Assembly: GCA_020722005.1 (NCBI GenBank)
Contig: DYLP01000008.1
Location: 25,032 to 79,474, forward strand
DNA: 54,443 nt
Direction: 5' to 3'
From: Melioribacter roseus
GTDB taxonomy: Bacteria > Bacteroidota > Ignavibacteria > Ignavibacteriales > Melioribacteraceae
Below, piece by piece: positions 1 to 9,370 of this stretch. The position numbers were made by a program, and so were the translations under genes. The first letter of the stretch is position 1; each line of letters begins with the position of its first letter. Below the pieces are notes generated by a model that had not been told where the DNA came from, did not search any database, and saw only the letters and a program-made list of their open reading frames with translations.

Positions 1-4
1 TTTT

Positions 5-10
5 ACTCCT
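5..10 (-). promoter_or_regulatory. Shine-Dalgarno of the next, off-window csm gene
   Basis: Just after the csm1 stop codon the minus strand reads AGGAGT, a good ribosome binding site. A further gene, expected to be csm2 from usual type III-A order, should start a few bases beyond the left edge. This is the only sign in the window that the cas operon continues. Confidence 0.55.
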
Positions 11-13
11 CTT

Positions 14-2599
14 TTATTTTCTTAAATTATAAATTACTTGGCAAACGAGAGGATGCAGAATTTTTTCTAATTTCTGTGCATCCTCATTATCTTCTTTATT
101 TATAGTAAGCACATCAGAGAAAAATTTCTTGATTTCGGAATCTTTATCTTTTGATAATCTGTTAACTGTGTGATTTAATCTTGCATAAGCAATTAAATAT
201 GAAGCATCATCAGTTTCTTCGTATTTTTTCAACATTTCCGACAACTCAAGAAGTCGCCTAATTAAACCTTTGCTCAAACCGGATTTTTCATTTTGTGCTT
301 TTAATGTGAGTTTATTTATTTGTTTCAATAAGTAATCTAAGTTTTCATTCTTAACGAAAGAATCAAACAGATAAATCCCAGCTTTATCATTTGTATGCAT
401 AAACGCTTCAATATTTTTTTGTTTTAAGAGCTCATACTGAGAATCTTTAGTAATCTTTTTCCCTTTTCTTTGGTTATCATCAGCAAAATCTGCTACAAGT
501 CTTATTGGGGTATGATCCTTGAAATGTGTTATCGAATAAGATATATGAACCTCTTTGTTATCACATACGAATTCAGAAAATTTTTTATTTAATTCATTAA
601 CTAACTTAATTGCTGAACTTTGAGGAGTAATAAGCATTAAATCGTCTCCCCCAGCAAAAATAGTATAGACTCTATTTTCATTTTTTAGCTTCTTTAATTC
701 TTCTTTTGAAATCTCAGGATTATCTTTTTTAGATGTTTCTTCAATTTCTATTTGTTTTTTTCGCTCCCAATCAGCAAGAAAACCATTTAAGAAAAAACTA
801 AAGAAATACTTTAAGTGATTGCTTAATGTGGAAGTTCTTGATATTGCAGTTAAATCTTTTTCTTCATCTTCACTGTTAATTTCGCTTTTATCCCGACTTA
901 GTCCATAAGCCATTATAAGTCCAAGGTTATCAATATCTCCTTTTATAAGTGAAAGAAATTCTGCTCCGTCATTTTGTTCAGCAATATCCTCAAATGGCAT
1001 TACATCATAATTTACTTTTGAACAGTAATTGGCGACCTCGATATAATGAGTATTTCTGAATACATTTTTATTATAATTTTCTTTTTTTAGTAGACCTTCA
1101 AGAGTTGGGTTAAGCAGAAGCTTGTGCTTATTCCGGTTGTCTTCACTATCCCGATAATCTTTTATTTTAACAATGTTCTTTGGGTCAATTGTTAAACCAT
1201 CTTCATTAACGATTAAGACTATGTTATCACCAATAATTTTTTCTCCGATTGTATATTCTATCGCAACTTGTTTATCAACCGTTAAAAATTCTAATCCTTC
1301 ATCCGAAGGGATTTTAATTTCATCTTTTCTATCTCTCCTGATAGGTTTGTCAGTAACTTTACATTTTATAGAATCCGTTCCGGTACCATCGTCATCTATT
1401 AATTTTTCTTCCCATACATAATTTTTATAATTCAATTTTTTTTCATCAAATAATCTTCTACTAAATAGATTATATCTGTTTTCTATCAATTTATAAGATG
1501 CTTCTTCAACCAATTGCCCAAAAGTTAGAGGATTGTTTTTATCCATCAAATCAAGAAAAGAAAATGGATAAAATGCACAGTTAAAGCTTAATTCCATTCT
1601 GAAATTATCAAACAGATATTCATCAATTTTTACTTTCAATTCCTCAAATTTTGTTTTAGAAAACTTAGTGTCAGGTGAAACGATGTAGAACTTACCACCA
1701 GCAAGCATAATCAGATTTGCTTCAGTAAGTCCCATTTCTTTAATAAATTTTGTCGCAATATTTCTTGTTAATACCTGAACAAAAATTGAGCGCCCTCGCA
1801 GTATTTTAGCTGGTTTTCTATTAACTACATCAAAAATATACTTTTGAATTCCTGGGATATCCCCTATTATTAAACTAAGATTATTATTTTCATTACTTTC
1901 TTTCCTTGATAAATAAATAGCGTGTGCAAATCCCGCTACATCCTTAAGGTGATTAAATAATGAAATATCTGTTTCTGAGCTGCCGGTAAAATCCGGAATG
2001 CACCACATATATTTTTCAAAAATTATAAGCAATAAGTGGACAAGACTTTCAAAATCTTCATCTTTTTGATAAATATCGAGCACATATTCCAGATCTTCCA
2101 AGAAGTTATTCCAGTCGCTTTCTTTATATGCAAATTCTTTAACTTCCTCTTCGCTCTTGCCAGTAGGGATGATTACGTCGTGATCATTTTTATTTAATGT
2201 TTTGTGTTTATAATATCTTGGAGAAATTCTGATGTTGTTTAGTATTTTTATTTTACTAAATAGCGAGGCGAGATGCTTATGTTGCCACTGATCCTGATAT
2301 ACTTCAGTTTCTTCTTTTTCTACTCTTTCACTTGCTGATAAATGATCTGCAAGTTGAACAATTTTTGTAAGCCCTTGAGCACTTTTATTGTGATGTTCGC
2401 TTATAATATTTAGTAAAGTTTGAAGATTATTTTCCCCAACAATTTTATTGAATCTATCAATAAATCTTCCGGATTCAATTAATTCTTTCCCAAGAACTTG
2501 ATGATACTTTTTGCTCGGATTACCGGTGCATCTTTGTTGAAACTTCCCAATATCGTGGAAAAGTGATCCTAGTATTAATGTCCTTTCTTCATGAGTCAT
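14..2599 (-). CDS. csm1: Type III-A CRISPR-associated protein Cas10/Csm1
   Basis: Large subunit of the type III-A (Csm) interference complex. The family makes cyclic oligoadenylates with its palm domain and often cuts ssDNA with an HD domain when target RNA is bound. The HD motif is at the N-terminus (SLFHDIGKF, H15-D16). The first palm aspartate lies in LIKGDIDNLG. The second palm carries an intact GGDD at residues 650-653 (FAGGDDLML). The length of 861 residues is at the upper end for Csm1. The zinc-ribbon region between the palms, around residue 410, has only one cysteine (IKCKVTDKP), and no CxxC occurs anywhere in the protein, so metal binding there appears lost. It lies 92 bp downstream of cas6 on the same strand. 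The ATG start leads straight into the HD motif. Confidence 0.95.
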   Translation of the reverse strand: MTHEERTLILGSLFHDIGKFQQRCTGNPSKKYHQVLGKELIESGRFIDRFNKIVGENNLQTLLNIISEHHNKSAQGLTKIVQLADHLSASERVEKEETEVYQDQWQHKHLASLFSKIKILNNIRISPRYYKHKTLNKNDHDVIIPTGKSEEEVKEFAYKESDWNNFLEDLEYVLDIYQKDEDFESLVHLLLIIFEKYMWCIPDFTGSSETDISLFNHLKDVAGFAHAIYLSRKESNENNNLSLIIGDIPGIQKYIFDVVNRKPAKILRGRSIFVQVLTRNIATKFIKEMGLTEANLIMLAGGKFYIVSPDTKFSKTKFEELKVKIDEYLFDNFRMELSFNCAFYPFSFLDLMDKNNPLTFGQLVEEASYKLIENRYNLFSRRLFDEKKLNYKNYVWEEKLIDDDGTGTDSIKCKVTDKPIRRDRKDEIKIPSDEGLEFLTVDKQVAIEYTIGEKIIGDNIVLIVNEDGLTIDPKNIVKIKDYRDSEDNRNKHKLLLNPTLEGLLKKENYNKNVFRNTHYIEVANYCSKVNYDVMPFEDIAEQNDGAEFLSLIKGDIDNLGLIMAYGLSRDKSEINSEDEEKDLTAISRTSTLSNHLKYFFSFFLNGFLADWERKKQIEIEETSKKDNPEISKEELKKLKNENRVYTIFAGGDDLMLITPQSSAIKLVNELNKKFSEFVCDNKEVHISYSITHFKDHTPIRLVADFADDNQRKGKKITKDSQYELLKQKNIEAFMHTNDKAGIYLFDSFVKNENLDYLLKQINKLTLKAQNEKSGLSKGLIRRLLELSEMLKKYEETDDASYLIAYARLNHTVNRLSKDKDSEIKKFFSDVLTINKEDNEDAQKLEKILHPLVCQVIYNLRK

Positions 2600-2691
2600 A
2601 AAATTTACCCTGCTTTTTATTCCAAATTTATTTCATTAATCTTTCTATTACGACAAAAGAAATATTTCCGAAACATTTCTTGTTGCTGTCT

Positions 2692-3492
2692 CTAATTATT
2701 GTATTTAGCAACCTCGACCATACCAAATCCCATCGGATTCTGACTGCCAAATCCTGCCCTGTAACCAACTTTAATTAATTCAATATCTCCTTTTACACTA
2801 AAAGGACAAAACATTCCTATTAAATCTACGGGATTCTTTAAATCCTTCATTATCTTTGTCTTTTTGGTCAACTTCAAATTTTTTTTGGCAGCTTTTATAA
2901 CATAATAATAATCCCACTGAAAATTGATTCCCTCCCCTTCATACTTTTTATTGTAAAGAACTTCGTATTTACTAATCAGGTTTTTACTGAATATTTCATT
3001 AGCCACATCAATATCGTCTCCAACCCGGAAATAGTATATTTTTTCTTCGATTTTCTTTGAGAGTATCATCGGTGTATTCATAATAAAATTCATTTCACTT
3101 TTGAATTCAGGCTCCGGTAGCATTTCAGCAGTTACAATTCTAAATTCAGTCCGAATACCTTCCGATACCAATTCAATATTCCGGTTTTCGAATGTACCGA
3201 TAATAAAATTTTTTATAAAATCATCAATTAACGGAGATGAGATTATTAGAAATGCATTTGGAGAATTTAATTTTAATACGCCATTTGAAGGAGTAGACGA
3301 CTCAAATTTAAGTGCAAATGTGAAAAACTTAAATTTCTTGCCGTCAATTTTGTAACCTTGATTGTGGAGAAATTCGGCAAATTCAGGTGAACCGAATTTG
3401 AGGAATTTATATATTAGTGCAGAAAGTGCATAATTATAATTAAATGAAATCCTTTCCGAATTTTTTGCAACAAGTTTTATCAGTAAGCGCAT
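2692..3492 (-). CDS. cas6: CRISPR-associated endoribonuclease Cas6
   Basis: Processes pre-crRNA by cutting within the repeat. The 266-residue RAMP-fold protein ends with the glycine-rich loop typical of Cas6 (GFGSQNPMGFGMVEV, about residues 246-260). The N-terminus (MRLLIKLVAKNSERISFNYNY) is the usual first beta strand followed by the YNYALSALIYK helix. It is the first visible gene of the cas operon, upstream of csm1. The ATG at 3492 has no clear Shine-Dalgarno, as is common in Bacteroidota. A 7-bp perfect inverted repeat (3508-3526) sits just upstream of the start. The active-site histidine cannot be assigned by eye. Confidence 0.9.
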   Translation of the reverse strand: MRLLIKLVAKNSERISFNYNYALSALIYKFLKFGSPEFAEFLHNQGYKIDGKKFKFFTFALKFESSTPSNGVLKLNSPNAFLIISSPLIDDFIKNFIIGTFENRNIELVSEGIRTEFRIVTAEMLPEPEFKSEMNFIMNTPMILSKKIEEKIYYFRVGDDIDVANEIFSKNLISKYEVLYNKKYEGEGINFQWDYYYVIKAAKKNLKLTKKTKIMKDLKNPVDLIGMFCPFSVKGDIELIKVGYRAGFGSQNPMGFGMVEVAKYNN

Positions 3493-3507
3493 CAGGAATA
3501 TTATTTT

Positions 3508-3526
3508 TTTTGCCTCTTTGGCAAAA
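3508..3526. repeat. Perfect palindrome upstream of cas6
   Basis: TTTTGCC-tcttt-GGCAAAA, 7-bp arms with a 5-base loop, 16 bases before the cas6 ATG. No U-run follows on the cas6-coding strand, so it is not a standard terminator. It could be an operator or a 5' UTR hairpin. Confidence 0.5.
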
Positions 3527-3603
3527 TATTGAAAAAATTATTTTACCGCAATTTAAATTTTACATTGTCAATTATTTTTTTACTAAAAATAATTTATATA
3601 AGA

Positions 3604-3679
3604 AGTCTTATTTTATATGAACCAATCTATTATATTTTATAAAAAGGGATAGATTGACTTATAATAGAATTGTAAGACT
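3604..3679. repeat. Nested inverted repeats, AT-rich
   Basis: The outer arms are AGTCTTA (3604-3610) and TAAGACT (3673-3679). The inner arms are CAATCTAT (3623-3630) and ATAGATTG (3649-3656). Together they form an imperfect cruciform of about 76 bp. It could be a relic of a small mobile element or an RNA hairpin; no function can be assigned. Confidence 0.35.
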
Positions 3680-4007
3680 GAAGTTTTTAGATTTTTATTT
3701 AATACGGTAATTGAGAATATACATTGTATCAAATGCTAAATTTTATGCCTAACAATTGTAGGAACCTGATCAACAATATTTTAGCAGTGAGTCCTTGATA
3801 TGATGTAATTATTTAGTTTTGCCTAAAATAATTTAGTATAAATTTCTATTGACTGGATAGATGTCGGATTTTTACAAATCTAATTGTAATTAAACTTTGC
3901 TACACACGTAACCACTCTCAACGTTTCATCTCGCTGTAAGTGTAGGCTGGATTCGTACTAGAAAGACTCCATTGAAATAATTTAGAAGTGAATATTAGTG
4001 CTTGTTT

Positions 4008-4081
<74 letters not shown>

Positions 4082-4192
4082 ATGTTTCAATACACAAAGA
4101 TATAAATCTTTTCCTTTTTCTACAAAGGCTTGTTTATTGATTTGTTTAATTCTCTCTATAAAAATATCTTTATGAATAAAAAAGAAAATATT

Positions 4193-4597
4193 ATGAAAAC
4201 CAGATTTATCTTAGTTATCCCGCTGTTGATATCAGTATCAATAATACTCTTTTCATGCGACGATACAATTAATCAGAGTGAACTCGATTCACGCCCAATT
4301 CCACTATCTAATATCAGTTATGCCGAGCATATACAACCGGTATTCGATGCAAAATGCAGTTACTCGGGGTGCCATAACGACGCAGATATGGCAGGTGGAC
4401 TGAGTCTTACTTCGCACTCGAATACAACTGCAAACTATTTAATAGTCGCACCAGGCTATCCAGATAATAGCAGACTCGTACTTGCAGTGGAAGGTCGAAC
4501 GGTAAATCCAATGCCTCCCTTAGGCTACTGGCCTTTGACAGATAACCAGATACGCGCAATAAGAACATGGGTTAAAGAAGGTGCTAAAAATAACTGA
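4193..4597 (+). CDS. Small c-type cytochrome lipoprotein
   Basis: Exported electron-transfer protein of unknown partner. A lipoprotein signal (MKTRFILVIPLLISVSIILFSC) ends in an LFSC lipobox, so the mature protein would be anchored to a membrane. One heme-attachment site of the CX4CH type is visible (CSYSGCH), with a possible distal Met ligand in NPMPPLG. The remainder (HIQPVFDAKC, RTWVKEGA) matches small single-heme lipoproteins common in Bacteroidota. The ATG at 4193 was chosen because the signal peptide starts there; upstream in-frame ATGs (4130, 4172) would add a non-hydrophobic leader. The 3' end overlaps the next gene by 17 bases. Confidence 0.75.
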   Translation: MKTRFILVIPLLISVSIILFSCDDTINQSELDSRPIPLSNISYAEHIQPVFDAKCSYSGCHNDADMAGGLSLTSHSNTTANYLIVAPGYPDNSRLVLAVEGRTVNPMPPLGYWPLTDNQIRAIRTWVKEGAKNN

Positions 4598-5045
4598 CTT
4601 AGTTTCTAATTCAGGCATTTATCTACTGGAAATTTATATACCTCATGAATTTAATATAGATATAAAAAAATTCATCAACCAAAATTTTCCCAACGGTTAC
4701 TATTATTACGCAGGCAGTGCACAGAAAAATATGCGCAAACGTCTAGAAAGACATCTTAAGAAAAAGAAAACTATCTATTGGCATATCGACTATATTACAA
4801 GCCGCTTCGATATAAATAAAATTTTTTATTTCAACAATCAAAGTAAAGATTTCGAATGCAAATTGGTCTCGGAGTTACAGGAATATTTTGGATTGAAATC
4901 GGTAGCTCCGGGCTTTGGTAATTCTGATTGTAGCATTTGCGAATCGCATTTACTCTATTCAAAAGTGCCGCTCGACTATAACCATTTCATTTCACGGTAC
5001 CAGTCGATAGTCCGTTTCATTCCTTCTTCCAACGAAATCCTCTGA
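4581..5045 (+). CDS. GIY-YIG-type nuclease family protein (DUF123)
   Basis: A 154-residue protein of the DUF123 branch of the GIY-YIG superfamily. It shows the paired motifs SGIYLLEI and YYYYAGSAQKNMRKRLERHL, then a conserved HIDYI and a C-terminal CxxC-H element (GNSDCSICESHLLY). GIY-YIG enzymes cut DNA; the DUF123 branch has no settled substrate that I know of. The likely start is GTG at 4581, preceded by AAAGAAG and overlapping the cytochrome gene, so the two are probably co-transcribed. Its 3' end overlaps the convergent reductase gene by 70 bases, so the last 20 or so residues are under double coding constraint. Confidence 0.75.
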   Translation: MLKITDLVSNSGIYLLEIYIPHEFNIDIKKFINQNFPNGYYYYAGSAQKNMRKRLERHLKKKKTIYWHIDYITSRFDINKIFYFNNQSKDFECKLVSELQEYFGLKSVAPGFGNSDCSICESHLLYSKVPLDYNHFISRYQSIVRFIPSSNEIL

Positions 5046-5968
5046 CGGAAACCAAGTTCGTTAATTGCTTTTGAAACATCGCACGTCCATGCAGGCTGAA
5101 CAAAATCCCTTGCTTTTTCGAGATTGAATGTTGCAGCTTTATTGCTGAACAATGCAAAAAGTTCTGCAATTGCCGCCACTGTGTATACCAGAAAGTGTGG
5201 AATTTTTATTTTCAGTGCACCTCTTCCAAATGCTTTTTTTATTTCTTTGCTAATTTCATTCCAATCGTAAATTTTTTCGGAAGCAATGAAATAAGTTTGT
5301 CCTTTTGATTTTTCGCTTACTGCCGACAGATAAATTCCTTCCACTGCATCAGCCACATGAATGAGATTCAACTTTTTGTTGTCGAATCCCACTAAAGTCA
5401 TTAATCCCATTTTGTATGTTTTAAACACCTGATAAATTTCCGTATCCCTCTCTCCGTAAACCGCCGGCAGTCTAACAATTGTAATCGGAAGTTTGTCCAT
5501 ATAACTTTTTGCAATTTTTTCCTGCTCGAGTTTGCTTCTTCCGTATGTAGTAATCGGATTCTCGGGGGTTTCTTCATTGACGGGCTTTCCGCCGAGGGAC
5601 GGTCCGCACACAGTTTGACTGCTCGATATTACTACTCTTTTTATAGAAGGATTTACCTCGAGCAAAACATCCAGTAAATTCTTTGTGGTTTCCACATTTC
5701 CTTTGAAATATCCTTCTTCGGTTTTGGACTTTACGACGCCGGCAATATGGAATAGATAATCGGCGTCTTTTAAAACTTCTTCAAGTCCTTCTTTATCAAA
5801 TAATCCTGTTGAAAAAATTTCTACCGGTTTATTTTCGAGCCAACGTTTTGAACTTGTTTCTCTAATAATACATTTGACCTTGTGACCTTTAGCCAGTAAG
5901 TAATCAACTAAATGACTTCCCACAAATCCGGAAGCGCCTGTAACTACAGATGTAATTTTCGATTCCAT
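4976..5968 (-). CDS. NAD(P)-dependent epimerase/dehydratase family reductase (CerR-like candidate)
   Basis: Extended short-chain dehydrogenase. The N-terminal Rossmann motif TGASGFVGSH (about residues 10-19) binds NAD(P), the active-site serine is in VVISSSQTV, and the catalytic YxxxK is YGRSK. Overall it resembles dihydroflavonol reductase/3-beta-HSD-like enzymes. It is divergent from a serine palmitoyltransferase gene with a 95-bp shared upstream region. In Caulobacter a protein of this superfamily (CerR) reduces 3-ketosphinganine in bacterial ceramide synthesis, so that role is plausible here, but it is inferred from context only. A generic sugar-nucleotide or steroid-like reductase is the alternative. 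Confidence 0.8.
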   Translation of the reverse strand: MESKITSVVTGASGFVGSHLVDYLLAKGHKVKCIIRETSSKRWLENKPVEIFSTGLFDKEGLEEVLKDADYLFHIAGVVKSKTEEGYFKGNVETTKNLLDVLLEVNPSIKRVVISSSQTVCGPSLGGKPVNEETPENPITTYGRSKLEQEKIAKSYMDKLPITIVRLPAVYGERDTEIYQVFKTYKMGLMTLVGFDNKKLNLIHVADAVEGIYLSAVSEKSKGQTYFIASEKIYDWNEISKEIKKAFGRGALKIKIPHFLVYTVAAIAELFALFSNKAATFNLEKARDFVQPAWTCDVSKAINELGFRQRISLEEGMKRTIDWYREMKWL

Positions 5969-6063
5969 AGTGTTAAATAATTCTTTATATTGTTCAAGTT
6001 AATTCAAAAAAATTTCTTACAAAATATAAAAGATATAAATAACAAATAAAATTCGGAGGTGTT

Positions 6064-7257
6064 TTGGTAGATCTATTCAAAAAATGTTTTGATTTCACCC
6101 GAGCAGACGACATTAAAGCAATGGGTGTTTATCCTTATTTCAGACCTATCGAAGAAAATGAAGGGCCTGTAGTTCAAATTGAAGGCAGAAAAATTGTAAT
6201 GGCAGGCTCAAACAACTATTTGGGTTTAACTGCTCACCCGAAAGTAAAAGAAGCCGCAATCAAAGCAATTGAAAAATACGGTACGGGATGCTCAGGGTCG
6301 AGATACCTGACAGGAACGCTCGATCTACACGTAGAATTGGAAGAGAGATTAGCTAAGTTTTTTGGAACAGAAGCTGTACTGTTATACAGCACGGGGTATC
6401 AAACGGCACAGGGAATAATAGCAGCTCTGGTACAGCACGGCGAGTATGTTATTTCCGATAAAGACAATCATGCATGCATTGTCGCAGGACAGATTATGGC
6501 ACGTGGCGCCACGGCAGAATTAGTACGTTATAAACATAACGATATGAACGACCTCGAACGCGTTCTGAAAAAAGTTCCTCTCGAAGCTGGCAAGTTAATT
6601 GTAAGCGACGGTGTTTTCAGCACGGGCGGTGAAATTGTCGATCTGCCTACTTTAGTTGACCTCGCCAGGAAATATAACGCTCGCGTTTTAATTGACGATG
6701 CACATGCAGTTGGAGTTATTGGAAAAGGTGGTAGAGGAACCGCCAGCGAATTCAACCTGGAAAATGAAGTTGACCTTACAATGGGTACTTTCAGCAAAAC
6801 ATTCGCATCGCTCGGTGGTTTTGTTGCCGGCAAAGAACGAGTAATTAATTATCTTAAACACCACTCCTCTGCACTTATATTCAGCGCATCGCCCACTCCA
6901 GCTTCGGTTGCTGCAGCGCTTGCAGCTCTTGATATTCTCGAAGAAGAACCATGGCGAGTGCAAAAATTGATTAATAATGCAAATAAAATACGTACTGAAT
7001 TAGCTGCAGCTGGATTCAATGTATTAGAAGGTAGAACTGCAATTGTGCCTGTTATCGTAGGCGACGATAACCTGGCATTCAAGATGTGGCGACGTTTGTT
7101 TGACGAAGGTGTTTTTGTCAACGTCTTTATTTCACCAGGCGTTCCGCAGGGCAGACAAATGATGCGCACAAGCTATATGTCGACTCACGAATATGAACAC
7201 CTGGATTATATAATTAATACATTTAAAAAAGTGGGAAAAGAATTAGGATTAATTTAA
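6064..7257 (+). CDS. spt: Serine palmitoyltransferase / alpha-oxoamine synthase family
   Basis: PLP enzyme that condenses an acyl thioester with an amino acid. The Bacteroidota serine palmitoyltransferase form makes 3-ketosphinganine from serine and palmitoyl-CoA. Diagnostic stretches are [10 protein letters not shown] near the N-terminus, [46 protein letters not shown] and the PLP-lysine motif [11 protein letters not shown] (K245). The 397-residue length is standard. The start is TTG, chosen because a strong GGAGG lies 5 bases upstream and no in-frame ATG is suitably placed. GVYPYFR with [12 protein letters not shown] favours serine palmitoyltransferase over glycine C-acetyltransferase (kbl) or BioF. 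The GNAT gene follows by 22 bases. Confidence 0.85.
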   Translation: MVDLFKKCFDFTRADDIKAMGVYPYFRPIEENEGPVVQIEGRKIVMAGSNNYLGLTAHPKVKEAAIKAIEKYGTGCSGSRYLTGTLDLHVELEERLAKFFGTEAVLLYSTGYQTAQGIIAALVQHGEYVISDKDNHACIVAGQIMARGATAELVRYKHNDMNDLERVLKKVPLEAGKLIVSDGVFSTGGEIVDLPTLVDLARKYNARVLIDDAHAVGVIGKGGRGTASEFNLENEVDLTMGTFSKTFASLGGFVAGKERVINYLKHHSSALIFSASPTPASVAAALAALDILEEEPWRVQKLINNANKIRTELAAAGFNVLEGRTAIVPVIVGDDNLAFKMWRRLFDEGVFVNVFISPGVPQGRQMMRTSYMSTHEYEHLDYIINTFKKVGKELGLI

Positions 7258-7279
7258 TTATTATCACGGAGTATCTTCA

Positions 7280-8401
7280 ATGTCGGACATTACAATAAAA
7301 ACGGTTAAATCCAAAAAAGATTTAATGAGATTTTTAAAATTTCCGTGGGAAATTTATAAAGGTGATCCTCATTGGGTGCCCCCCCTAATTTATGACAAAA
7401 AGAAAATCCTGGACAAGAATAAGAATCCGTTTTTCGAACATGCCGACATTGAACTTTTTTTAGCCGAAAGAAATGGTAAAATCCTCGGAAGAATAGCAGC
7501 AATCAGTAATCAATTACATAACCAATATCACTACGACAAAGTTGGCTTTTGGGGCTTTTTTGAATCGATTAACGATCAGGCTGTTGCTAATAAACTTTTT
7601 GATGCCGCTAAAGAATGGCTCAAAGATAGAGGATTCGACACAATGAGAGGTCCAGCCAATCCTTCTTCAAACGATGAATGGGGAATGTTAATAGATGGAT
7701 TTGAAGATACTCCGAGAATTTTAATGACTTACAACCCCCGTTATTATTTGACGCTTTGCGACAATTACGGCTTCAAGAAAGTTAAGGATCTTTATGCATA
7801 CAAGCTGGAACATGACAAAGTTGTTTCGTCCGATAAATTGAGAAGAGTAGCAGAGATTGCTCGCACTCGCTCAAAAATAAAAATCACTCAGTTAAATATG
7901 AAGAACTTCAAAACAGAGCTCGACAAAGTCAAATACGTTTATAACAAAGCGTGGGCTCCGAATTGGGGATTCGTTCCTATGACAGAAAAAGAGATAGATG
8001 CAATGGCTAAAGATTTGAAGCCTCTGGTTGAACCCTCATTGGTGTTATTTGGTGAAATCGACAATAAACTCGTTGGTTTTGCTCTGGTTATGCTCGATTA
8101 CAATCAGATAATCAAAGATATGAACGGGAAATTACTGCCATTTAATTTCATCAAACTTTTCACACAACGAAAAAAAATTAAATGGAGTAGAATTATAACA
8201 CTCGGTATAATACCCGAATATCAAAAAAGAGGTCTCGATGCGGTATTCTACTGGGAAATTGTAAACCGTGCAGCCGATCTGGGAATTTATCTTGGAGAAG
8301 CCAGCTGGATTCTCGAAGATAATGAAATGATGAATCGCGGCGCTAATGTAATGAACGGAGAACTTTACAAAAAATACCGCATCTACGAAATACCGATTTA
8401 A
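7280..8401 (+). CDS. GNAT-superfamily acyltransferase (candidate bacterial ceramide synthase)
   Basis: A 373-residue protein with two GNAT-like halves. The N-terminal half contains FLAERNGKILGRIAAI and a long conserved segment GPANPSSNDEWGMLIDGFE. The C-terminal half contains LVGFALVMLDYNQ and the acyl-CoA-binding type motif ITLGIIPEYQKRGLDAVFYWE. It lies 22 bp behind spt on the same strand and is probably in the same operon. Bacterial ceramide synthase (bCerS) belongs to the GNAT superfamily and is encoded near spt in Caulobacter, so N-acylation of a sphingoid base is a reasonable proposal. Membership of the superfamily is seen; the substrate is inferred. The ATG at 7280 follows ACGGAG. Confidence 0.75.
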   Translation: MSDITIKTVKSKKDLMRFLKFPWEIYKGDPHWVPPLIYDKKKILDKNKNPFFEHADIELFLAERNGKILGRIAAISNQLHNQYHYDKVGFWGFFESINDQAVANKLFDAAKEWLKDRGFDTMRGPANPSSNDEWGMLIDGFEDTPRILMTYNPRYYLTLCDNYGFKKVKDLYAYKLEHDKVVSSDKLRRVAEIARTRSKIKITQLNMKNFKTELDKVKYVYNKAWAPNWGFVPMTEKEIDAMAKDLKPLVEPSLVLFGEIDNKLVGFALVMLDYNQIIKDMNGKLLPFNFIKLFTQRKKIKWSRIITLGIIPEYQKRGLDAVFYWEIVNRAADLGIYLGEASWILEDNEMMNRGANVMNGELYKKYRIYEIPI

Positions 8402-8407
8402 ACAAAA

Positions 8408-9304
8408 CTAATCGACTTCCATCGCTTCGTCGTATTTGGAAATGTGAGGTGGATCGATTTTTTTCAATGCATCAAATAGTGGTTTATTGTCAGGATAATT
8501 TTTCAACAGTTCTGCTATCTCTCCGGCTTTAGCGTCGAAAAATACTTTTAAGAGCGGGCTCCTCGGATCCAATTGGTCTTTTATTCTATCCAAATTTATA
8601 ATCAATTTGACAATATTTTTGTAAGCCGTTTCCTGTTCGGAGCTCAGCAAATCCAATCCATTATAATGGTAATCATAAAAATCCATTCTGAACTGTTGAT
8701 ATTTGGCATTCATTAAATTTTCTACCAATCCTCTGCGGCTGTAAAGAGTGCTTTTCGATTCCCAGCCTTCCATATAGGAAGTGTTGGTGCCTCTTATTGC
8801 AATATCGAGGGCTTTCGAAAAATAGGGTGTTCCTGTCAACTTGCCATACGAATCGCTGTCAAAACCGATTATTACATAAGCATAGAAATCAAGAAAACTG
8901 ACTAAAGGATCAAAATCAGATTGATTGAAATAGAGCGCTTGATTTTTTTCGTACGTAAAGCTCCATGCATTATCGAATATATTCAGCATTAAAGAATTTC
9001 TTTCCGAATTTTCTATTGGCCTTTGACTGGTAACAACAACCTGAGCTTTATATGTAGTTTCGTCGTCTGCTGCTTTAAGGAAAAAAATATTGAATCCGCA
9101 TTGAATTTTATAGTCGCCCCAATTTTCTGTGGTAAATTTGGTATTGTTTAAGTATGTTTCTATCTGACTTTGGAAATTAATTAACCTTTCCTTTGCAGCA
9201 ACGGGCAGCTGTTCATAATTAACCGATACTGTAGCGTTTAATTCTTGAGCTCTAATTGTTGATAAGAATAAGAATGAGACTATTATAAAAATTAGTTTTT
9301 TCAT
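8408..9304 (-). CDS. DUF4835 / PorD-family type IX secretion-associated protein
   Basis: A 298-residue exported protein with a cleavable signal peptide (MKKLIFIIVSFLFLSTIRAQ). It has the family-typical opening ELNATVSVNYEQL, a central YYAYVIIGFD-like segment (FYAYVIIGFDSDSYGKLTG) and a C-terminal DPRSPLLKVFFDAKAGEI. DUF4835 proteins are annotated as PorD-like components of type IX secretion in Bacteroidota; their biochemical role is not well established. It is divergent from the PorV-like barrel gene (66-bp gap) and convergent with the GNAT gene (6-bp gap). The ATG start at 9304 is set by the signal peptide. Confidence 0.8.
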   Translation of the reverse strand: MKKLIFIIVSFLFLSTIRAQELNATVSVNYEQLPVAAKERLINFQSQIETYLNNTKFTTENWGDYKIQCGFNIFFLKAADDETTYKAQVVVTSQRPIENSERNSLMLNIFDNAWSFTYEKNQALYFNQSDFDPLVSFLDFYAYVIIGFDSDSYGKLTGTPYFSKALDIAIRGTNTSYMEGWESKSTLYSRRGLVENLMNAKYQQFRMDFYDYHYNGLDLLSSEQETAYKNIVKLIINLDRIKDQLDPRSPLLKVFFDAKAGEIAELLKNYPDNKPLFDALKKIDPPHISKYDEAMEVD

Positions 9305-9370
9305 TTATGTCCCTGCAAATTTTATAGCAAGATAAATAATTAAACAATTTTATACAATCAAGGATGAACA

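Noticed and set aside
3508-3526. Terminator upstream of cas6
   Set aside because: No U-run follows the stem on either strand in the direction of a gene end; no gene ends there.
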